Source: Deltaproteobacteria bacterium
Lineage (GTDB): Bacteria > Myxococcota_A > Polyangia > JAAYKL01
DNA length: 44,640 bases
Direction of reading: 5' to 3'
Assembly: GCA_016935665.1 (NCBI GenBank)
Contig: JAFGQN010000063.1
Coordinates: 1 to 44,640 of the forward strand
Shown here: positions 7,880 to 16,149 of the stretch, piece after piece
How the letters are laid out: every line of letters starts with the position of its first letter
How positions within the stretch are numbered: position 1 is the stretch's first letter
Position numbers and translations under genes: made by a program
Notes under the pieces: model-generated
Database searches by the model: none
What the model was told of the DNA's origin: nothing
What the model saw: only the letters and a program-made list of their open reading frames with translations

Positions 7880-8347
7880 CTATTTCTTTAATCTTTTCAG
7901 TATTTTGGGGCCAAGCCAGGCAAGCAGGACGGCAAGACCGATGATGATTGCATGCCGTGGAGAACGGATAAAACGGAGTAAAAAGGGCAGGGCCGCCAGC
8001 ACGACGACGAGAATGACCAGTTTGCGCATGGCGCCAACGCTCTGCCGTTGAGGTTGCCGGGGCGCACAATAGTTGCCCCCGCCATACGGTGGAACGTGGG
8101 GCCCCATTTTCGCAGCGATGCGGGCGGCATCGTATTCCGCTCGCAATTGGCTCTTCGAAAGCACTTCATACGCCTCGTTCACTTCAATCAGTTTTTCTTT
8201 GGCCAGCTCCTCAAGGTCATTTCCCTGGTGCCGGTCCGGATGATAACGAGACACCATTTCCCTATACCCCCTGTGGATGGTGTTGGCGTCAGCGCTTTGG
8301 GATATTCCCAAAATGGCGTAATAATCTTTGTGCGGATTAAATTTCAT
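7880..8347 (-). CDS. Membrane-anchored J-domain protein
   Basis: Residues 8-76 are a J domain with HPD at 36-38 in RYHPDRH and a clear helix IV region (EAYEVLSKSQLRAEYD). A short Gly/Pro linker follows, then two hydrophobic segments (about 109-125 and 132-146) and a basic tail KRLKK. The J domain would face the cytoplasm and recruit DnaK to the membrane. There is no Gly/Phe-rich, zinc-finger or client-binding DnaJ C-domain, so this is a specialised co-chaperone. It starts 36 bp after hflC on the same strand, which suggests a joint role with HflKC in membrane-protein quality control. An AT-rich imperfect hairpin covers its stop codon. Confidence 0.85.
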   Translation of the reverse strand: MKFNPHKDYYAILGISQSADANTIHRGYREMVSRYHPDRHQGNDLEELAKEKLIEVNEAYEVLSKSQLRAEYDAARIAAKMGPHVPPYGGGNYCAPRQPQRQSVGAMRKLVILVVVLAALPFLLRFIRSPRHAIIIGLAVLLAWLGPKILKRLKK

Positions 8348-8383
8348 GGGGCCAATATAGAGACGGTTGAATTGTGAGCAAGG

Positions 8384-9619
8384 TTATTTGGCCGATTTAA
8401 GGTAGGTGCCGTAATCTGAATTTGTGGTGATGAGCAGCCAGGTTCGTTCACCCAGTGTCAGTCGGTAACTTTCAAGTGTTTTAAGGAATCGGTACAACTC
8501 CGGATCTCTTTTGTACGCCTCGGCATAGATGCGCGCTGCGGCGGCATCTGCATTACCTCTGATTTCCTCTGCTTTTCGATATGCCTCGGAGCTGATTCGT
8601 TTTAAATCACGGTCTTTGCGCCCGAGGATTTTTGCGGACAGACCTTCACCCTGCGACCTGAGCCGTGACGCCACTTTGGTTCTTTCAGAAATCATTCGTT
8701 TAAAAACGGATTCCTGCACGCTGGGAATGTAGTCAATACGTTTCAACCGCACGTCTTTAAGCTCAATGCCCAATTCCATGGCTTTTTGAGATGCCTTCTC
8801 AATAATTTGCTCCGTCAATTCATGACGGCCCATACCGATGCTGTAATTATTGCTCACGCCGTCTGCGTTTTCCACGCTGTCCATTTCCGGTATCTCCGCT
8901 TTGGGAGTATTATTGTTCACCACCGCGGGTGAGTTCGTTTCGTCAGCGTCCTGCGCAACAGCATCGTCCGAACCATCGGCGTTTTCCCCATCGTCCGAGT
9001 CTGCATCATTGTCTGAATCCGTTTCTGTTGCCGCAGGCGCAGCTTCGCCGGAGCTGTCCGCTGCGGCTGTCACCGTTGCCAGAACGTCAATAGCCTTCGC
9101 CTGAGGGGCCGCCATTTGCGCCAGCTCTTCATCCACATCGCCAGCTGCACTCATCTGGTTTTCCCGCTCTTCGTTGGAAATTACAAAAGTACGGTTGGTG
9201 CTCCGAATCGCCTCAATGAGATTGTGGTTGGCAATCACGTTTCGTGTCGCAGAATCGAGAATATCATCCAATCGTCCCTGGGCGCTTTCCTCATCCCTCA
9301 GCTTTTCAATAAAAATGAGAGGATCTGCGATTTTCCACCGGGCAAACACATCAATAAGAATATAACGTTTGTCCAGCGTTGTAATTTGATTGGGATCGCC
9401 GTCCCACGCCAGCCAGCGCTTGTCAAACTTGCGGGCTTCATACCATGGCACTTTAAAGTGAAGTCCAGGCTCTGTGACAGGTTTGCCCTGAACCTCACCA
9501 AAGGCGAGGATTACCGCCTGTTCGTGTTGTTTTACAGTATACGCACACGTGTAGACCGCCACTGCCAACAACGCGGTAATGACAAGTACAATCAGCAATA
9601 CGTTGGATGATCTGCTCAT
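8384..9619 (-). CDS. hflC: HflC, SPFH/stomatin protein of the FtsH-modulating complex
   Basis: An N-terminal membrane segment (about 7-27) is followed by the SPFH/Band-7 domain (EPGLHFKVPW, DVFARWKI) and a C-terminal helical part (RSQGEGLSAKILGRKDRDLKRI). HflC and HflK form a large membrane cage around the protease FtsH. At 411 residues it is longer than E. coli HflC (334). The excess is an expanded, strongly acidic Ala/Asp/Ser-rich insert at about 160-262, at the place where E. coli HflC also has a loop. The start overlaps the hflK stop as ATGA. Confidence 0.93.
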   Translation of the reverse strand: MSRSSNVLLIVLVITALLAVAVYTCAYTVKQHEQAVILAFGEVQGKPVTEPGLHFKVPWYEARKFDKRWLAWDGDPNQITTLDKRYILIDVFARWKIADPLIFIEKLRDEESAQGRLDDILDSATRNVIANHNLIEAIRSTNRTFVISNEERENQMSAAGDVDEELAQMAAPQAKAIDVLATVTAAADSSGEAAPAATETDSDNDADSDDGENADGSDDAVAQDADETNSPAVVNNNTPKAEIPEMDSVENADGVSNNYSIGMGRHELTEQIIEKASQKAMELGIELKDVRLKRIDYIPSVQESVFKRMISERTKVASRLRSQGEGLSAKILGRKDRDLKRISSEAYRKAEEIRGNADAAAARIYAEAYKRDPELYRFLKTLESYRLTLGERTWLLITTNSDYGTYLKSAK

Positions 9620-10671
9620 TGGGCGCCTCCTTTTACCGTGCCGGTTAACCCGCCGGGCCGCTGCGCGCCCTGGCCCATGGGAAACAACATGGGCACAACG
9701 CCTTTGGCGTCATCGTCCACCACAATTTTCTTTTCGATGCCCGACAATACTTCATCCATGGTTTCCAAATACAGTCGCGTCCGAGTTACCCTGGGAGAGT
9801 CCGCATACTCTTTTTGCAGAGCAACAAACTTGGCCACATCACCTTTGGCGCGGTTGACACGCTCAATGGCGTATCCCTGAGCCTCTTCCAGCATCTGATC
9901 CGCCTGACCTTCCGCCCGCGGTATTTCCTTGTTGTATTGTGCCAGCGCTTCATTCTTTTTCTGATCCCGTTCCTGTTCCGCCTGGTTTACTTCGTTAAAA
10001 GACGGCTTCACCGGATCAGGTGGCGCAGAGTCTTTTAATTCCACCCGTTGTACGGAAATACCCGTTTCGTAATCTTTACACAGTTGCGACAGGCGTTTTT
10101 TGGCTTTTTGCAAAATGTCTTCACGACCGCTGGTCAGCACCTCCGTTACCGAATAGTCGCCCACCACTTCACGCATGGTGGATTCCGACAGGTCGCGCAA
10201 CGTATCTTCGCCATTTCGAATCTTGAATAAAAACTGTACGGGGTCTGAAATCTGGTAATGCACAATCCATTCAATAATGGCCACGTTCAAATCGCCGGTC
10301 AGCATCAGGGATTCACGCAACGTACTGTCTCCACGAGTGTATTGGGACTGAATCCCGGAAGAGGTGGTTCGAAAGCCAAACTCCTGTTTCAATTGTCGTT
10401 TGGCCTGCAGCTTCTGCACATCCTGTACAAATGGAAATTTAAAATGCAGTCCGGGCTCGTCCGTCCGGGTGTACTTGCCAAACGTGGTGACAACGGCCAC
10501 TTCCTCTGCCGACACCGTGTAGTACGACATGGCAGCCAAAACGATGGCCACCCCAAGCAGCACCACCAGCTTGATAACGAAGGAATTTTTCTTCAATGCG
10601 CGTTTAATATCGTCGGGACTCGGTCCATCATCACCGAACGGTCCGTCTCCAAATGGGGATCTGTTACTCAT
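9616..10671 (-). CDS. hflK: HflK, SPFH protein of the FtsH-modulating complex
   Basis: Partner of HflC in the HflKC membrane complex that restrains FtsH. The cytoplasmic N-terminus is short and Gly/Pro-rich (GDGPFGDDGPSPDD), followed by one membrane segment (about 33-52), then the SPFH domain with DEPGLHFKFPFVQD and VQRVELKDSAPPDPVKP, and a coiled helical region. At 351 residues it is shorter than E. coli HflK. ATG 10671 has GAGGAGAG about 6 nt upstream. It is the first gene of hflK-hflC-dnaJ-like. Confidence 0.94.
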   Translation of the reverse strand: MSNRSPFGDGPFGDDGPSPDDIKRALKKNSFVIKLVVLLGVAIVLAAMSYYTVSAEEVAVVTTFGKYTRTDEPGLHFKFPFVQDVQKLQAKRQLKQEFGFRTTSSGIQSQYTRGDSTLRESLMLTGDLNVAIIEWIVHYQISDPVQFLFKIRNGEDTLRDLSESTMREVVGDYSVTEVLTSGREDILQKAKKRLSQLCKDYETGISVQRVELKDSAPPDPVKPSFNEVNQAEQERDQKKNEALAQYNKEIPRAEGQADQMLEEAQGYAIERVNRAKGDVAKFVALQKEYADSPRVTRTRLYLETMDEVLSGIEKKIVVDDDAKGVVPMLFPMGQGAQRPGGLTGTVKGGAQ

Positions 10672-10745
10672 GCAGCTCTCCTCAGGGCTAATTGTTCAGG
10701 TGGCAACATAACACAGGAAAGCGGAACGTAAAGTATAAGTTGAGA

Positions 10746-10774
10746 ATAGTATGATATCGGGAGGTTATCGGCAA
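10746..10774 (-). promoter_or_regulatory. Possible sigma-70-type promoter for hflK
   Basis: On the minus strand TTGCCG and TACTAT are spaced by 17 bp, about 75 bp upstream of the hflK start. Spacing is ideal, but both boxes have mismatches, and other AT-rich -10-like words lie nearby. Confidence 0.35.
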
Positions 10775-10855
10775 TGCAGGATGCTGTTGGAATGACAAAG
10801 AGCAGTAACGCGCGTCAACCAGAGGGTAGGACGGAACTCTGGAACTATCTGCCGG

Positions 10856-11380
10856 CTACAGATTCTGGTCGGCGTATTCCACCCAGCCGCCGGCGCGGAC
10901 CAGGGCTTCGTCGAAAGGGGCCACGGTGAAGGGAATCGTCTGGGTCTGACCGGAGGATTTGAATGTCAGCATTTTCTGGTCGATGTCCACGCTGCATTCC
11001 ACGTCCAAAGCCGCCATCTTGAAGATAGTATCTATCTCATCTTCACCCAGTTCAATGGCCAGCATACCGCAGTTAAACATATTCTGCCTGAAAATGCGGG
11101 CGTAATTATTGGCAATCACTAATGTGATCCCGTTTACTTCAAGCGCCCAGGGCGCATGTTCCCTGGACGAACCGCAGCCAAAATTGGCGCGTGTTACAAT
11201 AACAGACGCATTTTGGGTTTTGTCTCCCAGCGGATCAAAACCATCGAGTTTCAAATCTTCCAGCATGTGCGGGCCGAGAGCTTCTTTTTTTACTTCAGTT
11301 AAATATTTGGCCGGGATGATTTCATCAGTGTTGATGTCAGAACGGTCCAAAAACAATACTTTTCCACCAAATGTTTTCAT
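10856..11380 (-). CDS. leuD: 3-Isopropylmalate dehydratase small subunit
   Basis: The swivel domain of the aconitase-type isomerase that converts 2-isopropylmalate to 3-isopropylmalate in leucine synthesis. The family signature RANFGCGSSREHAPWAL is present near residue 65, with NNYARIFRQNMFNCGML after it. At 174 residues it fits the short archaeal/HACN-type LeuD. ATG 11380 has GAGGTGAG upstream, and it follows leuC by 10 bp. Homoaconitase or a related hydro-lyase specificity cannot be excluded by sequence alone, since leuA and leuB are not in the window. Confidence 0.9.
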   Translation of the reverse strand: MKTFGGKVLFLDRSDINTDEIIPAKYLTEVKKEALGPHMLEDLKLDGFDPLGDKTQNASVIVTRANFGCGSSREHAPWALEVNGITLVIANNYARIFRQNMFNCGMLAIELGEDEIDTIFKMAALDVECSVDIDQKMLTFKSSGQTQTIPFTVAPFDEALVRAGGWVEYADQNL

Positions 11381-11390
11381 TGTCTCACCT

Positions 11391-12689
11391 CTACTCCATC
11401 ATTGTTCTGGGATCGCACAGGGTTCCCTGAATACCAGATGCCACCGCCGCTGCCGGGCTCATCAGGTGGACCATGCCCCCTTTGCCCATGCGGCCGTTAA
11501 AGTTGCGGTTCGTCGTGGCAGCACAGGCTTCATCCGGCGCCAGAACGCCATTGGACATTCCCAGACAGGCGCCGCAGGTGGCGTTGGTCACACAGAATCC
11601 CGCGTCCATCAGCGTTTCGAGCAATCCCTCCTGCATCGCCTGTTTATAAATCTCAGTCGTTGCCGGAGAAACAATACCCCTTACTGTGGGGGCCAGTTTG
11701 CGGCCTTTGGCCATGGCGGCGGCTTCGCGCAAGTCGCTGATGCGACCGTTGGTGCAGCTGCCAATGTAGACCTGGTCAATTTTCATGTCGCAAAGTTCAC
11801 TCAGCTTTTTCACCTGGTCGGGTTTGTATCCCACTGTGGCCACCGGTTCCAAATCGGATACATTGATGTCCACTATTTTGGCATATGTCGCGTCGTCATC
11901 CGACCACCACGCTTTAAATGCTTTCAGCGCTTTGGCTTTGTCATTGCCGTATTCTTCGGCAATAAATGGCCAGAGGTATTCCAGCGTCACTTCATCGGGC
12001 ATGCATACACCAGATGTGCCCCCCGCTTCAATGGCCATGTTGGTAATGGTCATGCGCTGTTCCATGTCCATTGCGTCAATCACCTCACCGCGAAACTCGA
12101 TGACGTGATCGGTGGCGCCATTTACTGTTAACTGGCGGATCACCTCCAACGCCACATCCTTGGCAAATACGCCTTTGCCCAGTTTCCCGGTCAGATTTAC
12201 GCGAATGGTGTTGGGCTGACGGAATGCGCAAACCCCTTTGAGAATCCCCACTTCCAGGTCCGTGGTGCCCACACCGGCGGCAAATGCGCCAAACGCGCCA
12301 TGGGTGCAGGTGTGACTGTCGCCCATGATGATGGTGTATCCCGGCCGGATAAATCCCTTTTCGGGAAAGAGCGCATGACAAACGCCATTTTCCCCAATAT
12401 CAAAGAAATCCTTAATATTGTGGCGTCTGGCCCATTCCCGCAATATTTTCGCCTGAACGGCGCTTTTGGTGTCCTTGGATGGCGTGACGTGATCTATTAC
12501 CACTTTTATTTTAGCGGCATCGAATACACGATCCTTTTCTCTCCATTCCAAATCGGCAATGGCGATTGGGGTGGTAATTTCGTGGCACATCACAACGTCA
12601 AGGTTCAACACTTTTGTGCCTTCGAACGGTTCCGCTTTTAAATGTGAATCAAAAATCTTTTGTACTAATGTTTTTCCCATAATGATCAC
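11391..12689 (-). CDS. leuC: 3-Isopropylmalate dehydratase large subunit
   Basis: The catalytic [4Fe-4S] subunit. Cluster ligands lie in YIGSCTNGRISDL and in ATCGACLGMSNG. MGDSHTCTHGAFGAFAAGVG is the typical active-site segment. With 432 residues it belongs to the HACN/archaeal-type group with separate small subunit rather than the 470-residue enteric form. GTG 12689 is preferred because GGAGGAG is 4-5 nt before it; ATG 12680 would sit about 13 nt away. It forms an operon with leuD and has a hairpin in its leader. Confidence 0.92.
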   Translation of the reverse strand: MIIMGKTLVQKIFDSHLKAEPFEGTKVLNLDVVMCHEITTPIAIADLEWREKDRVFDAAKIKVVIDHVTPSKDTKSAVQAKILREWARRHNIKDFFDIGENGVCHALFPEKGFIRPGYTIIMGDSHTCTHGAFGAFAAGVGTTDLEVGILKGVCAFRQPNTIRVNLTGKLGKGVFAKDVALEVIRQLTVNGATDHVIEFRGEVIDAMDMEQRMTITNMAIEAGGTSGVCMPDEVTLEYLWPFIAEEYGNDKAKALKAFKAWWSDDDATYAKIVDINVSDLEPVATVGYKPDQVKKLSELCDMKIDQVYIGSCTNGRISDLREAAAMAKGRKLAPTVRGIVSPATTEIYKQAMQEGLLETLMDAGFCVTNATCGACLGMSNGVLAPDEACAATTNRNFNGRMGKGGMVHLMSPAAAVASGIQGTLCDPRTMME

Positions 12690-12700
12690 TTACTCCTCCT

Positions 12701-12732
12701 GCATTCAGTGTCTGTGTCGCACACCGAATCGC
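12701..12732 (-). promoter_or_regulatory. Leader hairpin just upstream of the leuC ribosome site
   Basis: GCATTCAGTGT (12701-12711) pairs with ACACCGAATCGC (12721-12732) with one bulge and one mismatch, leaving a 9-base loop. It abuts the GGAGGAG ribosome site of leuC, so it could control translation. No T-run follows and no Leu-codon-rich leader peptide was found. Confidence 0.35.
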
Positions 12733-12847
12733 ATGGTGGTTCGAAACAGACTGTTTAGCAGCTTTACGGATTAAGTGCATCATTATTTCCAATTTTCCCA
12801 AAAAAATTGATTTTCGAAATTTTGGACAAATATTAAAGTGACTGAAA

Positions 12848-14023
12848 TTATTGCGTATCTTCTGATTCCTGATTGGAAGTGTCAAGCTCGGCTTCCGAAA
12901 TGGCGGGCAGATAAAACGTGAATGCCACGCCTAATCCGTCATTGGCTACATCGATGAATCCATCGTGTTGCTGTGCGATGCGCGATGAGATGGACAGGCC
13001 AAGCCCAGTGCTGTCGGTACCGCTGTAAAACGGGTCGAAAATATCTTCCACATGGCCAACGTCCACCGGCGGGCCGTTGTTTTCGATGCGTAAAAAAGCC
13101 TGAATACTATCGTCTCGCAATGTGGCGCCCACAGTGAATCGAATAATACCCTGACGATTTTGGGTGTGCGCCAGCGCGCGCTCAGCATTGATGAATATGT
13201 TTATCGCCAGTTGTGCAAGAAGATCTCTGTCTCCGCGCACCGCAACAGGAGATGAGGAAATCTCGGATTGCAGTTCAATATCGGTCTGTCTGGCCTGTGC
13301 ACCGTATAGCGACTGAACCCTGCCGGCCACTTCCCTTAAATCCAGTGGTTGCATTTGAGCGTCGGAAGGTCTGGCAAATGACAGAAATCGCTCCGCCACA
13401 TTTTGAAGACGCTTTATTTCAGATACGTGAATCTCCCACAGTTTGCGCTCTTCACAGTCTTTGGGGATCACAGGGTCCACAATTTCCGATGTGCCAAGAA
13501 GCGAGTGCAGTGGGTTTTTGATTTCGTGGGCGATGCCCGCAACCGTCTGTCCCAGCGCGCTGAGACGACCCGCCCTCACCAGTTGCGTTTGCAGTGCTTC
13601 CCGTTCGCCAAGGGCCACTTCCAGACGTTGGCGTTGTTTTCGCTCTTTATCGGCGAGGTATCCGGCGATGGCGCCCAGCAGCAGGTAGATGCCAATTTCC
13701 AGAATTTTTTCGATGCCTTTGGCGGGATCCAGGTGGTGAGGCATGAAAAACGCATGGGGAATATAGGCGAGAGTGACCACCGCCGCAAAAAAAATGCCGC
13801 CCCGAAGGCCACCCTGGACGGCGCCAACCACAATCGGGAGATAGTACAGACGCCGCAACACATCGTGAGCTTCAATCCACTCATGACTTGTCAGATAGTG
13901 AAACAGTGTAACTGAAAAGAGGGGCATCCAGGCGGCCAGCAACGTTGTCGGAGAGTATAACGTCACCAAGAATCGTTTTTTTGATGACATTTGTGGGCCG
14001 CTGTGCCTTTGGAGATGGCTCAT
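12848..14023 (-). CDS. Membrane histidine kinase of a sigma-54 two-component system
   Basis: A 391-residue sensor kinase. It has about three to four hydrophobic segments (26-45, 60-95, 107-125) with little periplasmic loop, then a helix, the HisKA domain with His166 in GIAHEIKNPLHS, and HATPase_c with N box NIFINAERALAH and FDPFYSGTDSTGLGLSIS. The G1 box is ENNGPPV rather than the usual DNGPG. ATG 14023 overlaps the response-regulator stop as ATGA, so I reject a longer frame to 14296 that runs through the regulator gene. It pairs with the regulator just upstream. The signal is unknown; the neighbouring metal-site lipoprotein hints at metal or envelope stress. Confidence 0.92.
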   Translation of the reverse strand: MSHLQRHSGPQMSSKKRFLVTLYSPTTLLAAWMPLFSVTLFHYLTSHEWIEAHDVLRRLYYLPIVVGAVQGGLRGGIFFAAVVTLAYIPHAFFMPHHLDPAKGIEKILEIGIYLLLGAIAGYLADKERKQRQRLEVALGEREALQTQLVRAGRLSALGQTVAGIAHEIKNPLHSLLGTSEIVDPVIPKDCEERKLWEIHVSEIKRLQNVAERFLSFARPSDAQMQPLDLREVAGRVQSLYGAQARQTDIELQSEISSSPVAVRGDRDLLAQLAINIFINAERALAHTQNRQGIIRFTVGATLRDDSIQAFLRIENNGPPVDVGHVEDIFDPFYSGTDSTGLGLSISSRIAQQHDGFIDVANDGLGVAFTFYLPAISEAELDTSNQESEDTQ

Positions 14024-15378
14024 TTCTGTATTCCAAATTTTTCCATGCGATACGCGAGTACATGCCTTGGAATTTTTAAAAATGCGGCCGTTTGGGACAC
14101 ATTGCCGCTTTGCAGCCTGAGCGCTTTTTCGATAATGGCTTTTTCGATGTCGAGCAATGATACACCGTCGGCGGGAAACGTAATTTTGTCCGCCAGTGTG
14201 TCGCCATGGGTTTCGCAATTCGTGCCCGTCATGGCCGGCGGGAGATCGTCGATCTGCACAGTCTCCTCCCGCGCCAGCAACACCAGTCTCTGACATATAT
14301 TTTCAAGCTCGCGGATATTCCCGGACCAGGGGTGCCGGCACATGATGTCCATTACCGGGTCGGGAATCTCCAGTGTTCGGCCCATGGAAAACACCGATAT
14401 AAAATGGCGTACCAGCATCGGAATATCATCCCGCCGTTCTCTCAGCGCCGGCACCGGGATGTCCACCACGTTAATCCGGTAATATAAATCTTCTCTAAAT
14501 CGCCCCTCCGCAACTTCGTGGGTTAGATGGCGATTGGTGGCCGCCACCACTCGGACATCCACCTTTTCGGGTGCGTCGCTGCCAAGGGGATCCACTGTTT
14601 TTTCCTGTAGCACGCGCAACAGTTTTCCCTGCAGCGCCAAAGGGAGCTCCGCAATCTCATCCAGGAAGATGGTCCCGCCATGGGCCTGGCGAAATCGTCC
14701 CTGGCGGTTGGATGTCGCACCGGTGAAGGCGCCTTTCTGATGGCCAAAGAGTTCTGATTCGATGAGATTTTCGGGCATGGCCGCAAGGTTCACTGCTACA
14801 AAAGGACCGTTGGCCCTTTGACTTCGGGCGTGAATGCGTCTGGCGATCAGCTCCTTTCCCGTTCCACTTTCGCCACTGATAAGCACCGATGCTTCCGAAG
14901 CGGCAAAACGGTCCGTGGTTTCCACTGTTTTAGCCATTTTTTCCGAATGAAACAAAATAGGGCGCTCCACACCACCTGCCCTGGCGCGAAGGCGCGTTAT
15001 TTCGCTGGTCAGTTCCCTGTGCCGCAGTGCTTTTTCCACCACCAGTAACAGATGATCCCGACTAAACGGTTTTCCCAGAAAATCCTCGGCGCCCAGCTTC
15101 ATCGCTTCCACTGCCAGTTCCACATTGGCAAAGGCGGTAATAATGATGACCGGTAACGCCGGGTGGTTTTTTTTGATTTGTTTCAGCACATCAATGCCGC
15201 TCATGCCCGGCATTTTTACATCGGTTACCACCAAATCGAATGTGTCGGCAGCGAGAGTCGCCATGCCTTCATCGCCATCGGCCGCGGACTGGACATCGTA
15301 TCCGGCTTTTTTCAGGTTGAAGACAGCCAGCTCCCGCCCCGACGGATCGTCCTCCATAATCAGGATTCGTGTACTCAT
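14020..15378 (-). CDS. NtrC/ZraR-type sigma-54-dependent response regulator
   Basis: A 452-residue regulator. The receiver has phospho-acceptor Asp53 in VVTDVKMPG. The AAA+ domain has Walker A GESGTGKE (169-176), the sigma-54 contact loop GAFTGA (216-221) and Walker B GGTIFLDE (234-241). A Fis-type helix-turn-helix ends the protein (GNVSQTAAFLKIPRHVLAYRM). It acts on sigma-54 promoters, one of which lies 480 bp upstream in front of the lipoprotein gene. It is co-transcribed with the kinase through an ATGA overlap. Confidence 0.95.
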   Translation of the reverse strand: MSTRILIMEDDPSGRELAVFNLKKAGYDVQSAADGDEGMATLAADTFDLVVTDVKMPGMSGIDVLKQIKKNHPALPVIIITAFANVELAVEAMKLGAEDFLGKPFSRDHLLLVVEKALRHRELTSEITRLRARAGGVERPILFHSEKMAKTVETTDRFAASEASVLISGESGTGKELIARRIHARSQRANGPFVAVNLAAMPENLIESELFGHQKGAFTGATSNRQGRFRQAHGGTIFLDEIAELPLALQGKLLRVLQEKTVDPLGSDAPEKVDVRVVAATNRHLTHEVAEGRFREDLYYRINVVDIPVPALRERRDDIPMLVRHFISVFSMGRTLEIPDPVMDIMCRHPWSGNIRELENICQRLVLLAREETVQIDDLPPAMTGTNCETHGDTLADKITFPADGVSLLDIEKAIIEKALRLQSGNVSQTAAFLKIPRHVLAYRMEKFGIQK

Positions 15379-15446
15379 TAGATGAACTTATCCTTTTTCC
15401 GATAAATATCAACCTGGCAGCTGAAGGGGTCACCGTTTCGGGCAAC

Positions 15447-15460
15447 TTCTGTTAACAGAA
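15447..15460. promoter_or_regulatory. Perfect 14-bp palindrome upstream of the response regulator
   Basis: TTCTGTTAACAGAA is a perfect palindrome, and outer arms GGGCA and TGCCC extend it to about 27 bp with one base of asymmetry. It lies about 70-85 bp before the regulator start and just after the lipoprotein stop. It could be an operator for autoregulation or a terminator stem; no T-run follows. Confidence 0.4.
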
Positions 15461-15485
15461 ATGCCCCTCTCATTCACAACGCCCT

Positions 15486-15824
15486 CTACAGGTATTTTTC
15501 GGGGTCCGCGTCAAACTGCGGTTTACAGCCAGGGCAGCAGAACACATAGAATTTTCCCTTGTATTCCGAAAACTGGGTGCTGTCGCTCACGGCGAATTCG
15601 TTTTTCATCACCGGGCAAACGGCCTTCGTTCCCACGGGAGGTTTGGTGTCAAACCCATTTTTCACATCTGATGCAGCTGGACTGGCGGCCAAAGGTGCGG
15701 CGGCAGTTACCGGCTTATCCTGAGGGGTTGGTTCGCCGGCAGTCGCATCTGATTTTCTACAGGCAACAAGGACAAACCCCACGGCAAGCAGTACGGTGAT
15801 GAGACGGATATTTACTTTTTTCAT
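15486..15824 (-). CDS. Lipoprotein with C-terminal YHS-type metal-binding domain
   Basis: A 112-residue lipoprotein: signal peptide with lipobox VLVAC, an Ala/Pro-rich linker, and a C-terminal YHS/TRASH-like domain with CPVMKNEF, YKGKFYVFCCPGC and a final DPEKYL. YHS-type domains bind metals through such Cys residues. ATG 15824 has AAGGAG at 6-7 nt; an upstream frame to 15965 has no ribosome site and lacks a signal peptide. A sigma-54 promoter lies 37 bp upstream, so it is probably the target of the adjacent kinase-regulator pair, in the way zraP is for ZraSR. That role is inference. Confidence 0.82.
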   Translation of the reverse strand: MKKVNIRLITVLLAVGFVLVACRKSDATAGEPTPQDKPVTAAAPLAASPAASDVKNGFDTKPPVGTKAVCPVMKNEFAVSDSTQFSEYKGKFYVFCCPGCKPQFDADPEKYL

Positions 15825-15860
15825 TTTTGGCTCCTTTGCAGTTGGTTCCACGCCAGGAAT

Positions 15861-15876
15861 AGCAACCAACATGCCA
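15861..15876 (-). promoter_or_regulatory. Sigma-54 promoter for the YHS lipoprotein
   Basis: On the minus strand TGGCATGTTGGTTGCT matches the TGGCACG-N4-TTGCW consensus at all but one base, with the required 10 bp between GG and GC. It predicts a start of transcription near 15850, about 26 nt before the lipoprotein start. Confidence 0.75.
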
Positions 15877-15940
15877 TCGCCTTTGAGAACCGAATTTTCT
15901 GGTCTATTTTGCGCAATCCCTTTGTGTTCAACTGTTTGTG

Positions 15941-15954
15941 TGAGACATTTCTCA
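15941..15954. promoter_or_regulatory. Possible enhancer site for the sigma-54 regulator
   Basis: TGAGA and TCTCA flank a 4-bp centre, and outer TTG/CAA bases extend the dyad. It lies about 65-80 bp upstream of the -24 element, the usual zone for NtrC-type activator binding. Confidence 0.35.
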
Positions 15955-16011
15955 ACAATCAGCACATGGGATTCACAATATTGTTAAGTTCCTTCCAGAT
16001 GGACAGATTTT

Positions 16012-16060
16012 GGGTCGCAACAGATAACTTTAATAAAAACGGGTCCGATTGTTGCAACCC
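16012..16060 (+). promoter_or_regulatory. Long-range hairpin upstream of metY
   Basis: GGGTCGCAACA (16012-16022) pairs with TGTTGCAACCC (16050-16060) at 10 of 11 positions around a 27-base loop, about 90-138 bp before metY. I could not fit it to SAM-I, SAM-II or SAM/SAH riboswitch cores. It may be a leader structure or a widely spaced operator. Confidence 0.35.
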
Positions 16061-16149
16061 TGGCATGCGATGATCATCATTTCATCTCATTTGGGAAAGT
16101 CGGCCCATATTGATTCACGCCGCACGTTTAAGGAAGGACGTAGAGAACG

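Noticed and set aside
12649-12885. Possible leader peptide overlapping the start of leuC
   Set aside because: It has no ribosome site, few Leu codons and runs 40 bp into leuC in another frame, so it does not look like an attenuator peptide.
14024-14296. Longer N-terminus for the histidine kinase
   Set aside because: That stretch is the regulator gene in another frame; the ATGA overlap at 14023 explains the start.
15966-16149. SAM riboswitch in front of metY
   Set aside because: I looked for SAM-I, SAM-II and SAH core motifs and found none; only a simple hairpin is present.
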